Shown: piece by piece, positions 1 through 5,719 of the stretch
Layout: each line of letters opens with the position of its first letter
How positions within the stretch are numbered: the first letter of the stretch is position 1
Assembly: GCA_040880235.1 (NCBI GenBank)
Contig: JBBDIX010000068.1
Span: 1 to 15,836, forward strand
Origin: JBBDIX01 sp040880235
Lineage (GTDB): Bacteria > Actinomycetota > Nitriliruptoria > Nitriliruptorales > Nitriliruptoraceae
Direction: 5' to 3'
Length of the DNA: 15,836 bases
The notes under the pieces: model-generated
Told to the model about the DNA's origin: nothing
Database searches by the model: none
What the model saw: only the letters and a program-made list of their open reading frames with translations
Translations under genes and position numbers: made by a program

Positions 1-814
1 ACATCGCGATCATCCCGGCGTACTCGGCGAGCATGTACATCGCGAACTTGATGCCCGTGTACTCGGTCATGTAGCCGAAGACGAGTTCCGAGTCCGCGAT
101 CGGCATGTCGAACGGTGGCCTCGACAGCTCGGCCATCGCTGCGAGGAAGAAGATGGCGAACCCGACGATCTGCGGGAACACGAACCACACGTTGATGGTG
201 GTCCCCGGGATCAGGAACGACGCCTGCGCATCGACGATGCCCACCAGCGACAGCGTGCCTGCCTGCACCGCGATCGCGATGGCCGCGATGATCAGCGGCA
301 GCTCGTAGGCGATGAGCTGGCCGCCGGCGCGCAGGCCACCGAGCAGGGAGAACTTGTTGGCACTTGCCCAGCCTCCCATGAGGATGCCGAGCACCCCGAT
401 CGAACCGGCGGCGAGCGCGTAGAACAGGCCGAGTTCGAGGTCGAGTGCGAACACGCCGGGACCGAACGGCAGGACGACGAACACGAGCAGCACGGGAACC
501 AGCGACAACGACGGCGCGAGCGCGAAGATCCTGCGGTCCGCGGCCCGCGGGATGATGTCCTCCTTCTGGATGAACTTGATCCCGTCCGCGACGAGCTGGA
601 GCGAGCCGAACGGGCCTGCCTCGACGGGCCCGCGACGGTGCTGCATGCGCGCCATGACCTTGTGCTCGAGGTAGCCGCCGACCAGGGGAACCGTGAGGAA
701 CAGCCCCACGATCATGGCGATCTTCAGCAGCAGCGACAGCAGGAAGCTGTCCTGGGTCAGCACACTCGTGTACTGGCCGGCGATCGCGGTCGCGGTGTGC
801 AGGGCGCTGGTCAT
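1..814 (-). CDS. nuoH: NADH-quinone oxidoreductase subunit H, second divergent copy (NuoH2), 3' end outside window
   Basis: Membrane subunit joining the peripheral and membrane arms of complex I and forming much of the quinone tunnel. I translated 271 residues from the ATG at 814, which overlaps the nuoD stop (ATGA); the frame is open to the left edge, so about the last quarter is missing. Family marks seen: Q58-HRRGP-63 and GPFGSLQLVADG near 67-78, QKED 83-86, WASANKFSLLGG 149-160, ELSRPPFD 229-236, SELV 242-245, TEY 250-252. Several hydrophobic helices are evident. It differs clearly from the nuoH at 12574-13755: RIGPNRVGP there reads RRGPVEAGP here, and the acidic run after PFD reads MPIADSE, with Ile239 where Glu is usual. 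It looks like the NuoH2 type I recall from Streptomyces. Identity as NuoH is firm; the partner complex is inferred. Confidence 0.95.
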   Translation of the reverse strand, partial: MTSALHTATAIAGQYTSVLTQDSFLLSLLLKIAMIVGLFLTVPLVGGYLEHKVMARMQHRRGPVEAGPFGSLQLVADGIKFIQKEDIIPRAADRRIFALAPSLSLVPVLLVFVVLPFGPGVFALDLELGLFYALAAGSIGVLGILMGGWASANKFSLLGGLRAGGQLIAYELPLIIAAIAIAVQAGTLSLVGIVDAQASFLIPGTTINVWFVFPQIVGFAIFFLAAMAELSRPPFDMPIADSELVFGYMTEYTGIKFAMYMLAEYAGMIAM

Positions 815-1992
815 CGGTCGATGTCCCCCACGACGAAGAACACGCTGCCGAGCACGGCGACCGCATCAGGCACGAGCGTGCCCCGCAGCAGGTACGGGAT
901 CGCCTGCACGTTGGAGAAGGAGGGCGTGCGCATCTTGAGGCGCCACGGCGTACGGCCGCCGTCGGACTCGAGCCAGTAGCCCAGCTGCCCGAGCGGGTTC
1001 TCCGTGCGCACGTACGTCGATCCCTCGGGCGCCTTGACCATCTTGGGCAGCTTCGTGTTCACGGGACCCGGGGGCAGGTGGTCGTGGATCTGGTCGATGA
1101 TGTCGAGCGACGCCTCGATCCGGTACAGCAGGCAGGCGAAGCGGTCGAACGAGTCGCCGTTCTCCCCCACCGGCACGTGCACGTCGATGTCGCCGTACTT
1201 CAGGTACGGCTCGGTGACGCGACTGTCCTCGGGCAGCCCGGTGGCCTGCAGCGCAGGGCCGGTCACGCCGTAGGACAGTGCGACCTCGGTCGGCAGCGGA
1301 CCGACACCCTTCGTGCGGGCCTGGAAGATCTCGTTGCCGAGCACCAGGTCGTGGTAGTCGGGAAGCCGTCGGCGCACCAGTCGCGACAGGCCGAGCGACT
1401 GCTGCAGGAATCCCTTCGGCAGGTCGATCTTGAGCCCGCCGACCTGGTTGTACGTGAAGTGCAACCGGCCACCGGTGGCGGACTCGAGCAGGTGCTGGAT
1501 GTCCTCGCGTTCACGGAACGCGTAGAACATGGGCGTGATCGCGCCCAGTTCGATCGCGAACGACCCGACGAACATCAGGTGGTTGAGTATCCGGTTCCAC
1601 TCCGCGATGAGCATGCGGATCCACTGCGCGCGGTCGGGCACCTCCATCTCGAGCATCTGCTCGACGGCGAGCGCGACCCCGAGTTCGTTGTTGAAGCCCG
1701 ACAGCCAGTCGTGGCGGTTGACCAGCGCCTTGATCTGGCGATAGTCGCGGTGCTCAGCGAGCTTCTCGAACCCGCGATGCATGTAGCCGATGACCGGGCG
1801 GGCCTCACGAACCCGTTCGCCGTCCATGTCCAGCACGATCCGGAACACGCCGTGCGTCGCCGGGTGCGCCGGCCCGATGGACAGCGACATGTCGGCCGTG
1901 GCGAAGTCACCGTCACCTCGGATCTCCAGGTGGATGTCCTCGCCGGGTGCGGTTCCGGGGTGGACGCGCTCGCGCGTCGACAGGTCGCTCAC
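811..1992 (-). CDS. nuoD: NADH-quinone oxidoreductase subunit D (49 kDa subunit), divergent quinone site
   Basis: Peripheral-arm subunit that, with NuoB, forms the quinone head-group pocket next to cluster N2. 393 residues, full length for the family. The GTG start overlaps the nuoC stop (GTGA) and has a GGGGAGGAGG ribosome site just upstream. Motifs: GPAHPATHG at 40-48 with the two conserved histidines (His43, His47), IGYMHRGFEK at 68-77, LNHLMFVGS near 136-144, TPMFYAFRERED, GDIDVHVPVGENGDSFDRF, and the C-terminal RTPSFSNVQAIP...GDIDR ending. Oddities: by alignment with Thermus Nqo4 from memory, the quinone-binding Tyr87 is Trp96 here and Asp139 is Glu148. His47 (Thermus His38) is kept. This matches my memory of Streptomyces NuoD2. 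It is separate from NuoC, not fused as in E. coli. It precedes a second nuoH directly, with no nuoE/F/G. Confidence 0.96.
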   Translation of the reverse strand: MSDLSTRERVHPGTAPGEDIHLEIRGDGDFATADMSLSIGPAHPATHGVFRIVLDMDGERVREARPVIGYMHRGFEKLAEHRDYRQIKALVNRHDWLSGFNNELGVALAVEQMLEMEVPDRAQWIRMLIAEWNRILNHLMFVGSFAIELGAITPMFYAFREREDIQHLLESATGGRLHFTYNQVGGLKIDLPKGFLQQSLGLSRLVRRRLPDYHDLVLGNEIFQARTKGVGPLPTEVALSYGVTGPALQATGLPEDSRVTEPYLKYGDIDVHVPVGENGDSFDRFACLLYRIEASLDIIDQIHDHLPPGPVNTKLPKMVKAPEGSTYVRTENPLGQLGYWLESDGGRTPWRLKMRTPSFSNVQAIPYLLRGTLVPDAVAVLGSVFFVVGDIDR

Positions 1993-2930
1993 GCGTCCTC
2001 CTCCCCGTCGGAGCCCTCGGCGTCGTCGCCCGCTCCGGCGTCGTCGGCAGCACGCTCCGCGGCCCGGCGACGGCGAGCGTCGGCCTGTTCACGCCGACGG
2101 TCATCCGCCTTCTGCTGGGCGGCAGCCGGAGCCTGTGCGCCCGCGTCGTCGGTGTCACCATCGGTCGCTGTCGCGCCGTCGTCGACTGCGGAGGCATCAT
2201 CGTCCGCCGGGGCACCGTCGCCCTCCGCCGCCTCGGTGTCCCCCGCAGCCGCACCGCCGGCTGGATCCTCGGGCTCGTCGCCCGCGGATCGAGGGTTGGC
2301 CACGCGAGCCTGCTCGGCCATGGCCTTGTCCAGGTCGTACGGGCCCGGAGCGTCACCGATGCCGGTGACCCGCTCGATGACGTTGCCGTCCTCGTCGAGT
2401 TCCACCGGCTCCTTGACCCCCGGCCACGCCTTGGCAACCCGTGCGGTCAGGGTGAAGTCCTTGCGCAGGGGCCAGCCCTCGAAGTTCTCGACCGTCAGCA
2501 GCCGAGGTGCGAGCCCGGGATGGCCGTCGAACTCGATGCCGAACATGTCCCAGGTCTCGCGCTCCATCCAGTCGGCACCGCGGTACAGCTCGGTGATCGA
2601 CGGGCACGTGGGTGCCTCTCGACCTCCCGAGCAGCGCGTGCGCAGGGAGATCCGGTTGCCCGTCGAGGTGGAGTACAGGACGGCGACGACGTCGAAGCCG
2701 TCCTCACGGGCGTCGATGCCGAACAGGCAGTCGAACATGTCGAACGCGAGCGACTGCTCGTCGCGACACACCCGCGCGACGTCGAACCAGTGCTCGGGCG
2801 CGACGGTCAGCGTGAAGGTCCGGAACTCGACACGAGAGTCCACGATCACGTCACCGAGGCGATCACGCACGATGGTGGTGATCTCGTCGGGGCTGAGCGC
2901 GTCGTCGAGGCGCGCGAGGACGTCGGTCAC
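1989..2930 (-). CDS. nuoC: NADH-quinone oxidoreductase subunit C (30 kDa subunit) with long charged tail
   Basis: Peripheral-arm subunit packing against NuoD. 313 residues; the usual stand-alone NuoC is nearer 200. The GTG start lies one base after the nuoB stop, with GGAGG six bases upstream. Residues 1-170 hold the 30 kDa domain: HWFDVARVCRD near 47-57, then the signature ERETWDMFGIEFDGHP at 123-138 and LRKDF at 155-159. From about 212 to the end is a low-complexity tail: acidic and Ala/Gly-rich to about 265, an Arg-rich, probably helical stretch near 274-297, then acidic again. The tail is in frame up to the nuoD overlap, so it is not a frameshift product. Its role is unknown; it may be disordered. 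Cys100 and Cys109 sit just before the signature and have no known role. Confidence 0.95.
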   Translation of the reverse strand: MTDVLARLDDALSPDEITTIVRDRLGDVIVDSRVEFRTFTLTVAPEHWFDVARVCRDEQSLAFDMFDCLFGIDAREDGFDVVAVLYSTSTGNRISLRTRCSGGREAPTCPSITELYRGADWMERETWDMFGIEFDGHPGLAPRLLTVENFEGWPLRKDFTLTARVAKAWPGVKEPVELDEDGNVIERVTGIGDAPGPYDLDKAMAEQARVANPRSAGDEPEDPAGGAAAGDTEAAEGDGAPADDDASAVDDGATATDGDTDDAGAQAPAAAQQKADDRRREQADARRRRAAERAADDAGAGDDAEGSDGEEDA

Positions 2931-2931
2931 C

Positions 2932-3465
2932 TCAACCCTCCAGCACCAACGGAGCGTCTGCTCCGAGCGTGATCGGGTCGATGCGCCGCTGCGCCATGCG
3001 CTCCTTGAGCGACTCGTTCTGGATGCGGTCCTGCAGGGCGATGATGCCGTCGAGCAGGGCCTCGGGTCGAGGTGGGCACCCCGGCACGTACACGTCGACC
3101 GGGATGATCTGGTCGACGCCCTTCGTGACCGAGTAGCTGTCCCAGTACGGCCCCCCGCAGTTGGAGCAGGACCCGAACGAGATGACGTACTTGGGTTCGG
3201 GCATCTCCTCGTACAGGCGCTTGACGGCCGGGGCCATCTTGTCCGTCAGCGTTCCGGACACGACGAGCAGGTCGGCCTGACGGGGACCGTGCGCGAACGG
3301 GATCACGCCGTGGCGGATGAAGTCGTGACGGGACGTCGACGCGGCGATGAACTCGATCGCACAGCACGCGAGGCCGAAGTTGAAGCACCACAGGGAGTAC
3401 TTGCGCCCCCAGTTGAACACGTACCTGATCGGCTTCGGGAGTTCGAGCTGGTCCATCACTCCCAT
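2932..3465 (-). CDS. nuoB: NADH-quinone oxidoreductase subunit B (cluster N2 subunit)
   Basis: Carries the terminal iron-sulfur cluster N2, which hands electrons to quinone. 177 residues. Expected ligands are present: the tandem pair in LACCAIE (Cys34, Cys35), Cys100 in GSCSNCGG and Cys130 in VPGCPPRPEALL. Cys103 is an extra cysteine where E. coli has Ser (CANSGG). I chose ATG 3465, which overlaps the nuoA end by ten bases and has AAGGGGG seven bases upstream; the ATG at 3456 has its only purine run too close. A conserved quinone-side segment, ASTSRHDFIRHG, is at 42-53. Length and motifs are otherwise ordinary. It is coupled to nuoA and nuoC, so it should be made in step with them. Confidence 0.97.
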   Translation of the reverse strand: MGVMDQLELPKPIRYVFNWGRKYSLWCFNFGLACCAIEFIAASTSRHDFIRHGVIPFAHGPRQADLLVVSGTLTDKMAPAVKRLYEEMPEPKYVISFGSCSNCGGPYWDSYSVTKGVDQIIPVDVYVPGCPPRPEALLDGIIALQDRIQNESLKERMAQRRIDPITLGADAPLVLEG

Positions 3466-3839
3466 CGCAGCACCCCCTTCTTCCAGGCGTACGCCAGACC
3501 CTCGAGCAGGGTCATGATGAAGAGGAACATCGCCACGATGGCATACAGCGCGGTCGGGGTGGTGGTCGAGTCGAGCGATCCGACGACCACGGCCCACGGG
3601 AACAGGAAGATCGCCTCGACGTCGAAGATGACGAACAGGAAGGCGAACACGTAGTACCGGATGTTCATCTGCGACCAGCCGGTGCCGATCGCCTCGACCC
3701 CGCACTCGTAGGTCGTGAGCTTCTGGGGCGACGGGATAGACGGACGCATGAGTCGGCTGACCAGCATGATGACCGCATAGAGGACGCAGCCCAACAGGAG
3801 CACGACTGCAAGCGTGCCGTACTGTTCATCGAAGGTCAC
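3456..3839 (-). CDS. nuoA: NADH-quinone oxidoreductase subunit A
   Basis: Small three-helix membrane subunit at the junction of the two arms, beside NuoH and the quinone entry. 127 residues. Helices are near 8-30, 62-84 and 97-118. The conserved loop YECGVEAIG (44-52, Cys46) and the second-helix motif FVIFDVEAIFLFPWAV (69-84, with Asp73 and Glu75) are intact, as is Glu113 in helix 3. I chose GTG 3839 because GGGGAGG lies eight bases upstream and the protein then starts at the usual family point. An in-frame ATG at 3884 would add 15 residues but has no ribosome site. This is the first gene of the downstream unit, after a 154-bp gap that carries a plausible promoter. Confidence 0.96.
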   Translation of the reverse strand: MTFDEQYGTLAVVLLLGCVLYAVIMLVSRLMRPSIPSPQKLTTYECGVEAIGTGWSQMNIRYYVFAFLFVIFDVEAIFLFPWAVVVGSLDSTTTPTALYAIVAMFLFIMTLLEGLAYAWKKGVLRWE

Positions 3840-3847
3840 CCGGTGGT

Positions 3848-3861
3848 CCTCCCCGGTGGGG
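3848..3861 (-). promoter_or_regulatory. nuoA ribosome binding site with overlapping hairpin
   Basis: GGGGAGG (3848-3854 on the minus strand) lies eight bases before the GTG at 3839 and decides that start. Its GGGG can pair with CCCC at 3858-3861 across a three-base loop, which could partly hide the site. Whether the short stem forms in the cell is untested. Confidence 0.5.
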
Positions 3862-3902
3862 CAGCGCTGCGCCACACGACCCATGGTCGGGCCGGAGGCG
3901 CG

Positions 3903-3932
3903 ATGCTAGCAACCTGCCGGACGAGCCCCCAA
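3903..3932 (-). promoter_or_regulatory. Candidate SigA-type promoter for the nuoA operon
   Basis: On the minus strand, TTGGGG (3927-3932) is followed after 18 bases by TAGCAT (3903-3908). TAGCAT fits the actinobacterial TANNNT -10 pattern and TTG fits the start of the -35. The predicted start near 3896 would give a leader of about 55 bases before the nuoA GTG. The -35 box overlaps a hairpin arm. Short motifs like this occur by chance, so the support is mainly position. Confidence 0.35.
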
Positions 3933-3958
3933 CGGCGATGGGGGCGCTCCGAGGCCCC
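3923..3958 (-). terminator. Alternative GC hairpins after ung, possible weak terminator or attenuator
   Basis: On the minus strand the segment GCCCC (3941-3945) can pair with GGGGC upstream (3954-3958, five pairs, loop about eight) or, as part of GAGCGCCCCC, with GGGGGCTC downstream (3923-3930, about eight pairs with a bulge). The two pairings exclude each other. No T-run follows, so it is not a classic intrinsic terminator; in a high-GC actinomycete that does not rule out termination. Confidence 0.3.
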
Positions 3959-3993
3959 TGCATCCCGCCGGTCCGATCCATGCCTGTGCGCGG

Positions 3994-4665
3994 TCAGGGC
4001 AACCGCCAGTCGACCGGCTGGGCTCCCTGCGCGACGAGCGCCTCGTTGGCCCGACTGAACGGCCGCGACCCGAAGAACCCCCGCGATGCGGACATCGGAC
4101 TCGGGTGCGGCGAGGTGATGCACGTCACCCCCTGGAGGCGTGGCTGCAGCTGCTGTGCATCCCGGCCCCACAGGATCGCGACGAGCGGCTGGTCCCGGGC
4201 CACGAGCACGTCGATGGCGGCGTCGGTGACCTCCTCCCATCCTCGGCCTCGGTGTGACGCGGGCGCCCCCGGCCGCACGGTCAGGCACCGGTTGAGCAGG
4301 AAGACACCCTGCTGGACCCATGGCGTGAGGTCACCGCTGCTGGGCTCGTCGAGTCCCAGGTCATCGCGATACTCGCGGAAGATGTTGGCCAGGCTCGCCG
4401 GCAGGGGACGCACGTCGGGCGCGACCGAGAAGCACAGCCCGATGGGATGTCCGGGCGTCGGATACGGGTCCTGCCCGACGATCAGGACGCGCACGTCCTG
4501 CGGTGGCGTTGCGAACGCGGCGAACACCTGCGCGCCACTCGGCAGGAACGGGCGTCCAGCCGCCTGCTCGGCGCGCAGGAGGTCACCCATCGCACGGATT
4601 CGGTCGGACACGGGTTCGAGCTCGCGTGCCCAGGGCTTGCCGACCACCTCGTCGAGCGGCCGCAC
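3994..4665 (-). CDS. ung: Uracil-DNA glycosylase, family 1
   Basis: Removes uracil from DNA, starting base excision repair. 223 residues, close to the 227 I recall for Mycobacterium tuberculosis Ung, which it resembles throughout. Motifs: the water-activating loop GQDPYPTPGH at 64-73 with catalytic Asp66, LLNRCLTVR near 123-131 with uracil-recognising Asn125, and the DNA-intercalation loop SPHPSPMSASRGFFGSRPF with His187. The C-terminus is WRLP, as in the mycobacterial enzyme. The start is not certain: GTG 4665, four bases after the preceding stop, aligns best with mycobacterial Ung (RPLDEVV versus RPLSELV). TTG 4677 is possible; an ATG at 4833 would overlap the upstream gene by 164 bases and is unlikely. 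It is unrelated to respiration and probably sits here as an operon passenger. The product is intact with no missing active-site residue. Confidence 0.96.
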   Translation of the reverse strand: MRPLDEVVGKPWARELEPVSDRIRAMGDLLRAEQAAGRPFLPSGAQVFAAFATPPQDVRVLIVGQDPYPTPGHPIGLCFSVAPDVRPLPASLANIFREYRDDLGLDEPSSGDLTPWVQQGVFLLNRCLTVRPGAPASHRGRGWEEVTDAAIDVLVARDQPLVAILWGRDAQQLQPRLQGVTCITSPHPSPMSASRGFFGSRPFSRANEALVAQGAQPVDWRLP

Positions 4666-4669
4666 GACG

Positions 4670-5719
4670 TCATCCAACCCGTTGCAGCGAGTACTCGGCG
4701 AGGCGGCGCATCGCGGTGACCACCGCGCGTTCCTCGAAACCGTCGAGGTGGCCGACCGCAGCGTCGACGTAGCCGCGGGCCGCGTCACGCGCACGGTCGA
4801 GCGCGTCGGTGGCACGCAGCAGCTCGAGCGCACGGGAGAGGTTGGCCTCGTCGAGTTCCCCGTCGAGCAGTTCGGCGAGTTCTCCCTCGGGTTCCGACTC
4901 GAGCGCGATGAGCACCGGCAGGGTGCGCACCCCCTCGCGCAGGTCGGTGCCCGGGACCTTGCCGGAGTCCCTGGGATCGGCGGCGATGTCGATCAGGTCG
5001 TCCGACAGCTGGAAGGCCATGCCGACGTTCCACCCGTACGCTGCAGCGGCATCGACCCCGTCGGTGTCCACGCCGCTGAGCAGTGCGCCGTAGCGACACG
5101 ACGTCTCGATCAGCGACGCGGTCTTGCCCGAGATGACCTCGAGGTAGTGGTCGCGCGTCGGGTCGAGCTGCGGCACGTCCGGCGGCAGGGCACCGATGGA
5201 CCCCTGCACCTCGGCGATCTGCCCCTCGCACAGCCGCGCGAGTGTGCGCGCCATGATCCGGGTGACGTCGACACCGAGGTCGGCAGACAGGTCCGACGCC
5301 CGGGCGAACAGGTAGTCGCCCGTCAGGATCGCGACGGTGTTGTCCCACCGGGAGTTGGCCGACGGGGTACCGCGACGCGCGGTTGCCTCGTCGATCACGT
5401 CGTCGTGATAGAGGGTGGCGAGGTGGACCAGTTCCACGATGACCGCAGCGTCGACGAGTTCGGAGCGGCTCGGGTCCCCCAGGTGCCCGGTGAGCGCGAC
5501 CAGCAGCGGACGGAACCGCTTGCCCCCGGCCTCGATCAGGTAGCGGGCCACCTCGTCGACGAAGGCGTGGGACGACGACACCTGTTCGATCAGCCGACGT
5601 TCGACGGCCTCGAGCACACCGGCCACCGGAAGGCCGTGCGCCTCGAGCTCCTCGAGGACAGGGGCCGGTATGGCGAGGCGCGCAGCTCGCTTGGCGGAGG
5701 GTCCGGGGTCGGAGGTCAC
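4670..5719 (-). CDS. Long-chain polyprenyl diphosphate synthase (likely menaquinone side chain)
   Basis: Condenses isopentenyl diphosphate units onto an allylic primer to build the prenyl tail of quinones. 349 residues. Motifs: GGKRFRP at 65-71 (substrate binding), first aspartate-rich motif DDVID at 106-110, second DDLID at 240-244, and GKTASLIETS near 198-207. The fifth residue before the first motif is Ala101, as in E. coli IspB, which favours long products; the exact length (C35 to C50) cannot be read from this. GTG 5719 overlaps the nuoN stop (GTGA) with no clear ribosome site, so translation is probably coupled. The N-terminal 30 residues before the fold look loosely conserved. Placement straight after nuoN suggests that it supplies menaquinone for complex I. 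Cell-wall polyprenol synthesis is less likely, since that uses an unrelated cis-type enzyme. Confidence 0.92.
   Translation of the reverse strand: MTSDPGPSAKRAARLAIPAPVLEELEAHGLPVAGVLEAVERRLIEQVSSSHAFVDEVARYLIEAGGKRFRPLLVALTGHLGDPSRSELVDAAVIVELVHLATLYHDDVIDEATARRGTPSANSRWDNTVAILTGDYLFARASDLSADLGVDVTRIMARTLARLCEGQIAEVQGSIGALPPDVPQLDPTRDHYLEVISGKTASLIETSCRYGALLSGVDTDGVDAAAAYGWNVGMAFQLSDDLIDIAADPRDSGKVPGTDLREGVRTLPVLIALESEPEGELAELLDGELDEANLSRALELLRATDALDRARDAARGYVDAAVGHLDGFEERAVVTAMRRLAEYSLQRVG

Larger units (their letters stand above)
3840..3993. other. Intergenic region between ung and nuoA
   Basis: The only gap above a few bases in the window. Read on the minus strand, from ung to nuoA, it holds two overlapping GC-rich hairpins, then a candidate SigA promoter, then a leader of about 55 bases with a perfect 10-base palindrome (GCAGCGCTGC) at 3861-3870 and a small stem over the nuoA ribosome site. 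I found no Rex-type or other operator that I can name, and no small gene. Confidence 0.8.

Noticed and set aside
1..814. The second nuoH as a decaying duplicate or pseudogene
   Set aside because: 271 codons are uninterrupted, most family motifs are intact, the start is coupled to nuoD, and the differences are clustered and patterned rather than random.
1078..3654. An open frame of 858 codons on the plus strand
   Set aside because: It lies opposite nuoD, nuoC and nuoB, which have clear motifs. Its translation is Arg/Val/Asp-rich with no recognisable domain, as expected of antisense frames in GC-rich DNA.
3840..3884. Longer nuoA from ATG 3884
   Set aside because: The extra 15 residues are polar and unlike NuoA, the ATG has no ribosome site, and GTG 3839 has a good one.
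4666..4833. Longer ung from ATG 4833
   Set aside because: It would overlap the polyprenyl synthase gene by 164 bases, and the added residues do not resemble any Ung N-terminus.
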